DNA of 64,000 nt from Pycnococcus provasolii (Eukaryota; Chlorophyta; Pseudoscourfieldiophyceae; Pseudoscourfieldiales): positions 1-64,000 of the forward strand of contig CP150552.1 of NCBI GenBank assembly GCA_049487715.1, read 5' to 3'. The notes under the pieces were generated by a model, which was given only the letters and a program-made list of their open reading frames with translations, had not been told where the DNA came from and did no database searches. Position numbers and translations under genes: made by a program. Position 1 is the first letter of the stretch; each line of letters opens with the position of its first letter. Below, one piece after another: positions 20,225 to 28,551 of this stretch.

Positions 20225-23065
20225 ATGGCGCCGTTCCTCTCCTCTTTCGGCGCGGCGCTCACGACTCTCAAAAAAGCCACAAAGGCCGCGTTCACGGACG
20301 GCGACGACAGTGACGAGGCGGAGCAGTCAACCTCAACCAACTCCCAGCAGCGTGATCATGATAAGAAGAAGATGATGACGCGCTCCACGTCGTCGCGGCA
20401 CTGGAGGGTGCTCGCCTCCGTGGTTCAGCCCATCAGCCACCACTTCGACGCCAGCGAAACGGAAGCGGCGCACTTCTGGGAAACGAACCCAGACGGCATA
20501 CCCATATTCGCACTCTTCGGCGACCAAGGCGGCGCGGGCGCCATCGGAAGACGCATCGCACAGGCGGACGACGACGACGACGGGTACCTCACAAAAACGG
20601 AATTCAGAAAGGCGATCGAAATGGCTGTGCACGACGCAAACGCGCGCAGAAGTCTCCAGCTTGCCATCTTGATGGTTGGCGCAATCGCCTTCACGCTCGT
20701 TGCAACCATATCAGGACTCACGTTCGCGATCGTCGAGTTGTCCAAAGAGACGGGTGTTTCTGAAGATGGCACATACGTCGACAAAAACACAAAAGAAGCC
20801 GTGAAAGTGGCGAGCGCAAACTTCATGCCGTCTGACGAGTCGACGGTGCAAGGCGCCGCCATGGTCTTGCCAGGTAGTAGCGGCAACACGGCGGAGCAGG
20901 GTGGACGCCTGCTCGCCACCGGCGAGGCGACGGTGTATGCCACCGTCAGCAGCAGCCTGCCCGACGCGCACTTCGACAAGCTGAAGACAATCACGATCTC
21001 GAGCGGAGGCGCAAGAGCGGTGATACGCATCAACGGGTACATCCGCAAGATGGGACCTAGCGTATCTTCGACGAGCGGCGCGGACGACAGCAGCTTCTTC
21101 TTCCAGGAGAACAGGCCGGTCACGTTCCTCACGCCTCACGGCAACTTCCTCCTTGACGGAACGTCGCTTGAAATGCTCGACGATAAGGCTGCCGACCTGC
21201 TCCGCGCGAGTGGATTTCCCGTCCCCGTGGGTGCGGGTCGGCGCCGCAAGCTGCTTGGCGCTGCGCTCGACGGCGCCTTCAACGACAAGCTCGTGGCCGC
21301 CGGCTGGTACCAGTACACGTGCTACAGTGCCGCGGACTGGAGCGCAGCCTTCGACAGCAAGAGTGGAGGCTGGAGCAAGTGCGACAACGACCAGCACTAC
21401 CTCGTCGGACTCACGCGATCCGGAGGCGTGAGCAGCGGAGACGCGCTGCAGGATCGAATCAGCAACCTAGACGAGGGCAGGTGCTGCCGCATCGACGACG
21501 CGCTGATGAGCTCGGTGACGTTCAACGGATGTCAGGAGACGCGTTGGACGACGAGCTTCGACGGCGCGGGGTGGTCCACGTGCCCGGACAACACGTACCT
21601 GCAGGGGCTCTACCGTTCCGGTGCATCGATCCTGAGTCGCGGTGCGAGCAGCACGGCAACAACGGGAGGGTGCGGGACTGTCGAGGCGGGACTGTCGTGC
21701 ATCGACCGAGCGAGCTGCTGCAGCCACAAGGACTTTCTGACGCACGATTGCGAGGATGTGGATGTGTCGAATCGCTTCGACGAGGCGAGCGCGGTGGAGT
21801 GCCCTTCGGGCAAGGTGCTGACAGGGCTGTACCGAAGCACGGCAAAGGCGGACTCCGATCAGCTGTCCGCGTTGGACAAGATTCGGTGCTGCAAATACAC
21901 GCCAGCGCCTCCTCCGCCACCACCTCCTCCACCACCTCCGTCTCCGCCACCCTCACCTCCTCCTCCGCCACCGCCGCCGAAGGCAATCACGGCGAGCCAG
22001 CGAAGTTCCATGACTTACAAGTACTACTCCAATAGGCTCAGCTACCTCGGCGCGAAATCGTTCTGCGAAAATCTCGGCGGACTGCTCGCTCCCTTGCGTG
22101 ACATGAATGAATATAACACGATTTGGAATGCACAGAAGGCGGCACGAGCGTCGCAAATTTGGGTGGGTGTGAACGACCAAACGAACGAGGGGACGTTTGT
22201 CAACGAGGACAAGTCGACGTTCACCCTAACGAGCCTGTGGTCGACCAGCGAGCCGGACAACGGTGTGACATCGGCTTCTTCCGGCCCGACTCTCAGTCGA
22301 CCGAGCGTCGGCCCGAGCACGCCGAGGCCGACCTCTTCCGGCCCGACTCTCAGTCGACCGAGCGTCAGCCCAAGCACGCCGAGGCCGACCTCTTCCGGCC
22401 CGACTCTCAGTCGACCGAGCGTCAGCCCGAGCACGCCGAGGCCGACCTCTTCCGGCCCGACTCTCAGTCGACCGAGCATAGGTCGACGCCACCTCAGCAG
22501 AACTACGGCAACGGCAGGCGAAGATTGTGCCGCACTTAAGAGCAGCACTGGTAAGCTCAACGACGAGTCATGCACGACGAGGCTTCCGTTTGTTTGCGTG
22601 ACACTTAATGCTGCATCGTCATCTGCTTCGTCATCTGCTTCTTCGTCTTCTTCATCTTCTCCACCACCACCTCCTCCTCCTCCTCCTCCACCGCCTCCTC
22701 CTCCGCCACCACCGCCTCTGCCACCACCGCCACCTCCTCCGCTACCACCTCCTCCGCCACCACCTCCACCGCCACCACCTCCCCTGCCACCACCTCCGCC
22801 ACCGCCGCCTCTTCCACCACCGCCGCCACCGCCACCGCCACCGCCACCGCCTTCACCTCCACCGCCACCACCTCCACCGCCACCCCCACCGGCGATTGTT
22901 GCTTCATCTCCCCCGCCGCCTCCACCGCCGTCGCCGCCACCACCTCCTCCCTTGCCTCCCCCGCCTCCACCGCCTCCACCGCCGCCGCCGCTTCCACCAC
23001 CTCCACCGCCGCCTCCGCCACCACTTGTGGCATTGCCCCCGTGCAATTGCAAATGCCGTACATGA
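20225..23065 (+). CDS. EF-hand/TM/Cys-module protein with C-type lectin domain
   Basis: 946 residues as an open frame. Order: cytoplasmic N-terminus; EF-hand-like loop (DDDDDGYLTKTEF, about 119-131); TM helix (about 145-170) followed by IVELSKETG, matching the paralogue at 15767; Cys module (about 365-558) with GWSKC, YLVGLTR and RCC signatures; polyproline; C-type lectin domain (about 595-790) with FCENLGG, WVGVND, SEPDN and DESCTTRLPFVC; then a long polyproline tail ending CNCKCRT. EPDN is close to the EPN sugar-binding triplet, and LND stands where WND is usual, so calcium-dependent carbohydrate binding is plausible. The lectin domain is interrupted between SEPDNG and GEDCA by three-and-a-half 57-base repeats that may be an intron (22263-22517); if spliced, the product has 861 residues. 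Confidence 0.82.
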   Translation: MAPFLSSFGAALTTLKKATKAAFTDGDDSDEAEQSTSTNSQQRDHDKKKMMTRSTSSRHWRVLASVVQPISHHFDASETEAAHFWETNPDGIPIFALFGDQGGAGAIGRRIAQADDDDDGYLTKTEFRKAIEMAVHDANARRSLQLAILMVGAIAFTLVATISGLTFAIVELSKETGVSEDGTYVDKNTKEAVKVASANFMPSDESTVQGAAMVLPGSSGNTAEQGGRLLATGEATVYATVSSSLPDAHFDKLKTITISSGGARAVIRINGYIRKMGPSVSSTSGADDSSFFFQENRPVTFLTPHGNFLLDGTSLEMLDDKAADLLRASGFPVPVGAGRRRKLLGAALDGAFNDKLVAAGWYQYTCYSAADWSAAFDSKSGGWSKCDNDQHYLVGLTRSGGVSSGDALQDRISNLDEGRCCRIDDALMSSVTFNGCQETRWTTSFDGAGWSTCPDNTYLQGLYRSGASILSRGASSTATTGGCGTVEAGLSCIDRASCCSHKDFLTHDCEDVDVSNRFDEASAVECPSGKVLTGLYRSTAKADSDQLSALDKIRCCKYTPAPPPPPPPPPPPSPPPSPPPPPPPPKAITASQRSSMTYKYYSNRLSYLGAKSFCENLGGLLAPLRDMNEYNTIWNAQKAARASQIWVGVNDQTNEGTFVNEDKSTFTLTSLWSTSEPDNGVTSASSGPTLSRPSVGPSTPRPTSSGPTLSRPSVSPSTPRPTSSGPTLSRPSVSPSTPRPTSSGPTLSRPSIGRRHLSRTTATAGEDCAALKSSTGKLNDESCTTRLPFVCVTLNAASSSASSSASSSSSSSPPPPPPPPPPPPPPPPPPPLPPPPPPPLPPPPPPPPPPPPPLPPPPPPPPLPPPPPPPPPPPPPSPPPPPPPPPPPPAIVASSPPPPPPPSPPPPPPLPPPPPPPPPPPPLPPPPPPPPPPLVALPPCNCKCRT
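22277..22477 (+). repeat. 57-bp minisatellite inside the C-type lectin domain
   Basis: Three full units and a partial fourth of a 57-base repeat, each encoding 19 residues of the form SSGPTLSRPSV(S/G)PSTPRPT if translated. Units differ by only a few bases. The array falls exactly between two conserved halves of the lectin fold. Confidence 0.9.
22640..23040 (+). repeat. Polyproline/serine coding tract
   Basis: About 130 codons of nearly pure proline with occasional Ser, Leu and Ala, encoded by CCACCTCCTCCG-type triplets, form the C-terminal rod of the lectin protein. The opposite strand reads as a glycine-rich open frame, which I treat as an artefact. Confidence 0.88.
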
Positions 23066-23217
23066 TTCGGAGGAGGAAAAGGAGGAGGAGGAGGAGGAGG
23101 AGGAGGAGGATCATAATGACGTGATCTTGTTACTTAATCTAAATTTGAAGGAAAATATGATACATATCATTTCGTTACTAAGAAGTTTCTTCAACACGCG
23201 CCCTGGAAATTCTCTAA

Positions 23218-26200
23218 CTAGGAGGAGGAGAACACGCTGCTGCTCAGCGCCGCAGAGGCGGCAGAGGCGGCTTTTTTAATTTCCATCGCATAGTCGTTGC
23301 AGGCGCCAACAAAGCGCGCGTGCATGAGCGCCTTGAGTCCTGTTGACGAAATATCGAGATCAACAAGGCCGATACCCTCGATCTGAAAAGCTCTCATCAT
23401 GAGCGTTTTCACCCGATACGTTTCAGGAATATGACCCTCGAGAAATTTTTGGTACTTCTTCAGAAACAGTTTCGTTTGAAGCGTACGGGCAGCTTGCGCG
23501 CGCACCGCCGTTTCGGAAATCTGCCGATTGCCTCTGCAAGCTTGCAAAAGATCGTAGACGAGCTTGGAGTACGGCTCGCGTTTCAAGCCTCCACCGACAA
23601 TCTGCTCGGCGTAGAGCACGACGATAAGCATGGCTCGCCAGAAGAGAAGCTGCACGAGTAAAATCAAGAGGGCTTCGAACATGTGATCAATCACCCAAGC
23701 CAACTGGGCATCGCTCGCGCTAAACTGCTGCAAGATTTGAAAGGCATCCGTGTACTGACATGCATTGCGAAGAACGGGAAAGGAGCCGGCAAGACCAGCT
23801 TGTGGCGCCGTGCCGTCGTCACCTGCGACGGCCGGAGGAGCAGCATTCCCATCTCCGTCGCAGTCAATCCGTCGACCTGAGAACAGCGCAATCATACCAA
23901 GGCAACGAGCGTAGCTGGACGGCGTGATCCACGCAATCCAACGGTAGATGGCGTGCATGCCGCCGTACTGGACGACTGCGCCACTCATCCAGCCATTCGT
24001 CATACCGGCAAATGTGCCGACGACAAACCTCATGGAATTTGGCATTACCGCGGAGATGACGCTCAGCATCGCAGCCATCACAGACTCCGACAGCACGAGC
24101 ACGAGCACCAGTTGCAGCCACGCCGATGTCGGAAGCCCCGTCATAATCAGAAACAGCAGAGTCGCCATGGCTAAAAACATCCAACTCGTGCAATTCATAA
24201 ATATGCTAAGGCTCAGGGCAAAGTGCACAGACTCCTCATTCCCCGCGCCTCTGCTCACGCGATGGTTCGCGAGAAGTCGAGCAGTGTTGTCGAGCAGCAT
24301 CAGTCGGGACACCGGCGGAAAAAGAAGAAACAAGAAGTATGCAGTCATCCCATTCAGCAAGCCAGCGGAACCTCGGTCAATGTCCCAGAATGTGATCCCA
24401 ATGATGAGTGTGACCGTCAAGGTGACCATATAGCTCGACACCACCTCGCCGCTAATGCCCTGGTGAAGAAGAGTATGGAAGAGCCGACCATGAACCGTGG
24501 CACTGATGTTTGAGAACGCGACCAGACCATCCCTCCAGGTGCGATTCTTTCGTGCCTTCATAAGTTGCGTGTGCTGTCGAGAAATCGCACGACTTTGCAT
24601 CATGTCCATCACGACGCGATCTTGTCTAAGCTTCCTCATCATCGGAAATGCCCGCATCGCTTCGAGTGTATTCTGAAGCCTTTCCGCCGTCTCCTGCGCC
24701 TTTTTTCTTGCCCATGATTTGCCGTGAAGCAAAGAATTTTTCGCTTCGGCCGCGTTGCGGATGATTCTGGATTTGGCATCCTTTAAGCGATCTTGGAACG
24801 TTTCCTTGTCGTCGTGCTCGTCATGCTCCATCGGTGGCGCGATGTCATAAGAACCGTTGAGCGTGTACTCCTGGGCAAGGGGTTCAAGCGCTTCTGCAAT
24901 CTCGTCGTCGTCCAGATTGTCTCCACTCAGGGCGATGTTACTGAGAAATTCGTCGAGCACCAGCTTCTGCTGCTCCTTTTGATGCGGGATATTCTTTTCG
25001 ACGATGGCGCGCTGCATTTCCTTGTCGAGATTGGTGACAACATCGATGATCATGTTTGCAGGATTGCTCATGGTTGCCCCCTCGCCAACGCCGATGTACG
25101 TCAACAGTAGCTCGTTGAAATGCTTGATCGCGGGGACCACGCCGCCACAGTAGGCGACACGACCCTTCGTCATGATTATCAGAGTTGTGAATGACTCAAA
25201 CGCCTCCTCTCTCGGTTGGTGTATCGTCATCGTCAGAGAGTGGCCGTGCGTTGACACGTTGTAAAGACTGTCAACAAGCTGAATGGTTGAGCTCGCGTCC
25301 AGCCCACTTGTTGGCTCGTCGGCAATGAGGTGCACTGGCCTGTGCAAGAGTTCCTTGGCAACGCTAAGACGTCGGCGTTGGCCACCCGAAAGCCCTCCAG
25401 TACCTCCGCCGCCGCCAACGCGCGTGCCTGCTAATTGTTCTAGCTGGACAAGCTTTAGTGTGGAAAACACGCGCTCGCTGCACCATTCTAAATTTCGGTT
25501 GGTAAAGCGTTCCGAGCAGCACATCTCATAGAGCAGCGTCTCGTACACCGTGAGACTCGGGTAACTGCTGAATTCAAATTGCGGTACATAACCCATGGTA
25601 TCGCTGAGAGCTGCGTCACGCTCGGGCGTCGAAGGAAGCGAATTACGCAGCATGACGCCACGCATCGTTCCTGTTTTCCTGCGGCCACAGATGAGCTCGA
25701 TGAGAGTGCTCTTACCACAGCCGGACGCGCCCATCACCGCGACGAGACCTGACCCTCTTAGATCGAGCGTGACGTCGTTAAGGAGGCTGATTTCCTTTGT
25801 TTTGTCCTTTCGATCGGGTACCACGTAGGTTAGGCGCAAGAGCTGAATCGGATATGGAATTTGCGTGAGATCTGCAGACTCATCATGCACCTGCAGTGAC
25901 ATTTGTACCCTTATGGTTTTACGAGGGATGACAGCGCCCAGCTCGACATCTCCTGTAGCTGGTTGTGATGCTTGGCGCATCATATGTTCCCGTGCTGGTG
26001 TTGCCGCTTCAAATACTCTTGTCCACGTCCTGACTCGAAGGGGACCGAGCACGCTAGCCAAAAAGTCCAAAAGGAAGGATCCGGCGATCACCACAATCGA
26101 CAGAATCGCAACGAACACCTCAAACGTAGACGAGTCAGCGGTAATTTCGAGTGATGGCGCCGTTTCGTATGGCAGGCGCATCGCGGCACCGCATGTTGGA

Positions 26201-27732
26201 TTGCAGTTCACTGTGGAGCAATTGTCCAAGGTCATTGACATCGCCTTACCGTTGACGAATGCGGCGAGGTGGTCAAGTGCGTAAGTATTTCCGATGCGCA
26301 TGTCATTGAGTACACGCGCGGGATCTTTCGCCAGATGAGCAAAGTCCATCCCAGCGGTTGAGCGGCGCACATCAACCTGCCTTGGCGCTTTACCAATGCG
26401 TGTGTTCACGTGTCCTTTCCAATCAGGCAAACCTGTTGCTCGATCGACGGGGAGCTCTCGTGTGAGACTGCGTGCGCTGTGGTACATGGTGCCGTGCAGC
26501 ACACACGAGGGTGCAAATATGCTGTGATTCGCGCTGCGCGCATCGATAAGCGCGCGCTCGAGAGCATGTCTGGAGATTTCTCCGTACTCCTGCAGCCATA
26601 GCACGAAGTTGAGATTCGAGAATACCGTGTTAGCAGAGAGGAAGGTGCTCGACAGGCGTCCCGTCTCTGGAAGCGCAAAGTAGGCGTCGTACAAGCCCTG
26701 AAAGATCCAGGCGGGAACATTTAGGTGCGGAAGCGCAAACTCCAAAAGTAGGCAAGCGCCACGTGCGGAATCGCCACGTCCAACACGCGCGACGGCGTCT
26801 GCTTCACACGCAGAATTTACTGGCAAGGTTCCCCAAGCCTTCGCCGCGTCTCTGATGATATGGCGCTGCTCTTGGACTCCCGAGCCATCTTGCTGTCCGT
26901 AGCTTTCTAGTCTAGACACGGCTGGGAACCACGCACTGTCAGCAAGCACCTTCACGTCGACACTTGCGGGAAGTCGTCTCCTCCACGCACTTGTGTGATA
27001 GACTGCGCCCACGCCTCCGGCACTAAGACCGGCGAGAACAACCTGCTTGAACTCTTTCAGCGTGCCGTACAGCTCATCAAGCACGGCATCCACAATGTAA
27101 GCACCGCAGAATCCCGTCGCGGTGGCGTTTGTGTGGAGCAGGTTGTATGACTGCAGGGCCGTGTCGCTCGGCGTTGACTGCGTCTTGGAAGCCGTCGTCT
27201 CACAGGTTCGTCCCGTGTGCATGTCGCTGCTGCAGTACGGTATGAAGACGTGCAGCCAGTCGTGGAATACAGGATTAACACTCTTGGAAGTGCTGAGCAC
27301 TCCGGTGACGGCTAGCCGTTTTGGCCACATCTCCACACTCGACGGTCTCGTTTCGTCGTACCCTTGCATGTACCCGTTTTCGCCTGTCTTGGCACGCGCC
27401 ATGGTTGCCACACGCGACGTGCAGCTTCGAAGATTGTAACACTGCCCTCCCCCTTGCAGTAGCACGAGAACCTTGCTGTAATCGCCGCGCCTGTTTTTCG
27501 CCGCCATGTCGCTGTAGTATGCCGCCGGCATGCCGTCGTTGCACCTCGCGCGTGCGTGTGCGTCGAGCACGTGCCTCGCAAGCTCGTTGGTCCCCCAGAA
27601 CAAGCTTGAAGACGAAGACGGTGCCGCTTCATGCTGCTGCAAGACGGGCGCCGCGGCCACCGTGACGACGCCCCGAACGAGCACAACAACCTGAAAGAGC
27701 GCGGTCCAACGGCATGTCGCCGGCATGGGCAC
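23218..27732 (-). CDS. Pectin acetylesterase/Notum-like domain fused to ABCG half-transporter
   Basis: 1,504 residues in one uninterrupted frame. Residues 1-28 are a signal peptide. About 60-480 form a pectin acetylesterase/Notum carboxylesterase: RCNDGMPAAYY and LLQGGGQCYN (oxyanion region) and GLSAGGVGAVYH with the nucleophile Ser near 237; Asp (GLYDAYF) and His (LHGTMYH) candidates complete the triad. A TM helix follows (about 536-560). An ABCG-type nucleotide-binding domain then shows Walker A GASGCGKST (about 665), signature LSGGQRRR (about 778) and Walker B HLIADEPTSGLD (about 800). An ABC2-type membrane domain occupies about 1090-1400. The first TM places the esterase outside and the ATPase inside, as needed. 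Inferred role: export of a lipid or glycan coupled to its deacylation or deacetylation at the surface. ABCG halves dimerise, so two esterase domains would sit at the exit. Confidence 0.9.
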   Translation of the reverse strand: MPMPATCRWTALFQVVVLVRGVVTVAAAPVLQQHEAAPSSSSSLFWGTNELARHVLDAHARARCNDGMPAAYYSDMAAKNRRGDYSKVLVLLQGGGQCYNLRSCTSRVATMARAKTGENGYMQGYDETRPSSVEMWPKRLAVTGVLSTSKSVNPVFHDWLHVFIPYCSSDMHTGRTCETTASKTQSTPSDTALQSYNLLHTNATATGFCGAYIVDAVLDELYGTLKEFKQVVLAGLSAGGVGAVYHTSAWRRRLPASVDVKVLADSAWFPAVSRLESYGQQDGSGVQEQRHIIRDAAKAWGTLPVNSACEADAVARVGRGDSARGACLLLEFALPHLNVPAWIFQGLYDAYFALPETGRLSSTFLSANTVFSNLNFVLWLQEYGEISRHALERALIDARSANHSIFAPSCVLHGTMYHSARSLTRELPVDRATGLPDWKGHVNTRIGKAPRQVDVRRSTAGMDFAHLAKDPARVLNDMRIGNTYALDHLAAFVNGKAMSMTLDNCSTVNCNPTCGAAMRLPYETAPSLEITADSSTFEVFVAILSIVVIAGSFLLDFLASVLGPLRVRTWTRVFEAATPAREHMMRQASQPATGDVELGAVIPRKTIRVQMSLQVHDESADLTQIPYPIQLLRLTYVVPDRKDKTKEISLLNDVTLDLRGSGLVAVMGASGCGKSTLIELICGRRKTGTMRGVMLRNSLPSTPERDAALSDTMGYVPQFEFSSYPSLTVYETLLYEMCCSERFTNRNLEWCSERVFSTLKLVQLEQLAGTRVGGGGGTGGLSGGQRRRLSVAKELLHRPVHLIADEPTSGLDASSTIQLVDSLYNVSTHGHSLTMTIHQPREEAFESFTTLIIMTKGRVAYCGGVVPAIKHFNELLLTYIGVGEGATMSNPANMIIDVVTNLDKEMQRAIVEKNIPHQKEQQKLVLDEFLSNIALSGDNLDDDEIAEALEPLAQEYTLNGSYDIAPPMEHDEHDDKETFQDRLKDAKSRIIRNAAEAKNSLLHGKSWARKKAQETAERLQNTLEAMRAFPMMRKLRQDRVVMDMMQSRAISRQHTQLMKARKNRTWRDGLVAFSNISATVHGRLFHTLLHQGISGEVVSSYMVTLTVTLIIGITFWDIDRGSAGLLNGMTAYFLFLLFPPVSRLMLLDNTARLLANHRVSRGAGNEESVHFALSLSIFMNCTSWMFLAMATLLFLIMTGLPTSAWLQLVLVLVLSESVMAAMLSVISAVMPNSMRFVVGTFAGMTNGWMSGAVVQYGGMHAIYRWIAWITPSSYARCLGMIALFSGRRIDCDGDGNAAPPAVAGDDGTAPQAGLAGSFPVLRNACQYTDAFQILQQFSASDAQLAWVIDHMFEALLILLVQLLFWRAMLIVVLYAEQIVGGGLKREPYSKLVYDLLQACRGNRQISETAVRAQAARTLQTKLFLKKYQKFLEGHIPETYRVKTLMMRAFQIEGIGLVDLDISSTGLKALMHARFVGACNDYAMEIKKAASAASAALSSSVFSSS

Positions 27733-28054
27733 GTGGGTGCGGGTATTGAGCGGCTCTTGACGTCAACGCCAGGTGTCAACAAGGGCGGAAAATTTGGAAA
27801 GGGCGGAAAAATATCCATACCACCTTGGAGCACTCTCCTTGGAGCTGACCCGGAACACCTACCCGGAACTGGCTTGGCAGGGTTCGGCGGTGGAGGCATC
27901 CCCCAACTGCGACGAACGGGGCGAAGATGATTCGAATTTGGAAAAGGAGCAACCTGTTTCTTACTTTTCCTCGCCTTCCCGCCAGGCTCGCTCATTCTCA
28001 GCACCCGCCGTCGCCGCCGGACTGACGCCGTTCGCACCCGCCACCGCGTCCGCC

Positions 28055-28231
28055 ATGGATCCGTTTCTCGCTGCCTTGCTGTCGTTGATGACGATCATCG
28101 TCGAACACAACAGCAGGAACAGCATTCCCGCATGCAACGTGCTGGGTACCACGACAACAGATCTGATGCGTCACGATCCGTCGCTGCTTCCCTTTCATCT
28201 GACTGAGCAAACTCGCCGAAGTACAACCTAA
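28055..28231 (+). CDS. Possible small hydrophobic protein (58 aa)
   Basis: A short frame with a strong start context (CCGCCATGG) encodes 58 residues whose first 20 are hydrophobic (MDPFLAALLSLMTII). No family is recognised. It lies in the gap between the esterase-ABCG gene and the permuted tRNA. It may be a genuine small membrane protein, a first exon, or chance. Confidence 0.25.
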   Translation: MDPFLAALLSLMTIIVEHNSRNSIPACNVLGTTTTDLMRHDPSLLPFHLTEQTRRSTT

Positions 28232-28243
28232 CCCCGTTCGGGC

Positions 28244-28254
28244 AAAAAAAAAAA
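28244..28254 (-). terminator. Pol III terminator for the permuted tRNA
   Basis: Eleven consecutive A on the plus strand are T11 on the minus strand, about 54 bases past the end of the tRNA 5' half in the direction of transcription. RNA polymerase III stops at such T runs. Confidence 0.65.
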
Positions 28255-28307
28255 TGGTCCTTTCAGCCAAGTGAATCGAAGTTTCGTCCGTTATTTTGTC
28301 GAGTAAT

Positions 28308-28385
28308 AATGATACTGACGCTCTATCCACTGAGCTAAGGAGGCATTGGTACCTCCTGTGGGGTTCGAACCCACGACCGTCAGAT
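28308..28385 (-). tRNA. Circularly permuted tRNA-Met(CAU), elongator type
   Basis: On the minus strand the 3' half comes first and the 5' half second. The 3' half (28385 down to 28347) holds anticodon-stem TCTGA, variable CGGTC, T arm GTGGG-TTCGAAC-CCCAC, acceptor AGGAGGT, discriminator A and an encoded CCA. After a two-base linker the 5' half (28344 down to 28308) holds acceptor GCCTCCT, TA, D arm GCTC-AGTGGATA-GAGC, G26, anticodon stem TCAGT and loop A-U33-CAU. The acceptor pairs at seven positions (the first is G-U), and both D and T arms pair fully. The T31/T39 mismatch and 5' sequence resemble eukaryotic elongator tRNA-Met as I recall it. The B box therefore precedes the A box. Maturation would need splicing at the anticodon loop plus RNase P and Z at the linker. 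Odd: position 37 reads T by either joining, where A is expected for a CAU anticodon. Confidence 0.85.
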
Positions 28386-28551
28386 AGTTTCTGATTGAAG
28401 AGTTTCTGAACCGGTATCCACACGTGACACACGATATGTTGTTGAGCATTGTGATGTTCATTCTTTACGTTCTTTTTGACGCACGTGTGTTCGTTCCCGC
28501 CGCCATCCATCCGCCATTCCGTGATTTCCGTCACAAAAGCTCACAAGTCGT

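Noticed and set aside
28308-28385. A conventional tRNA with the T arm at 28358-28374 and an upstream D arm.
   Set aside because: No D arm or matching 5' acceptor strand lies upstream on the minus strand; the only complementary strand lies downstream, which defines a permuted gene.
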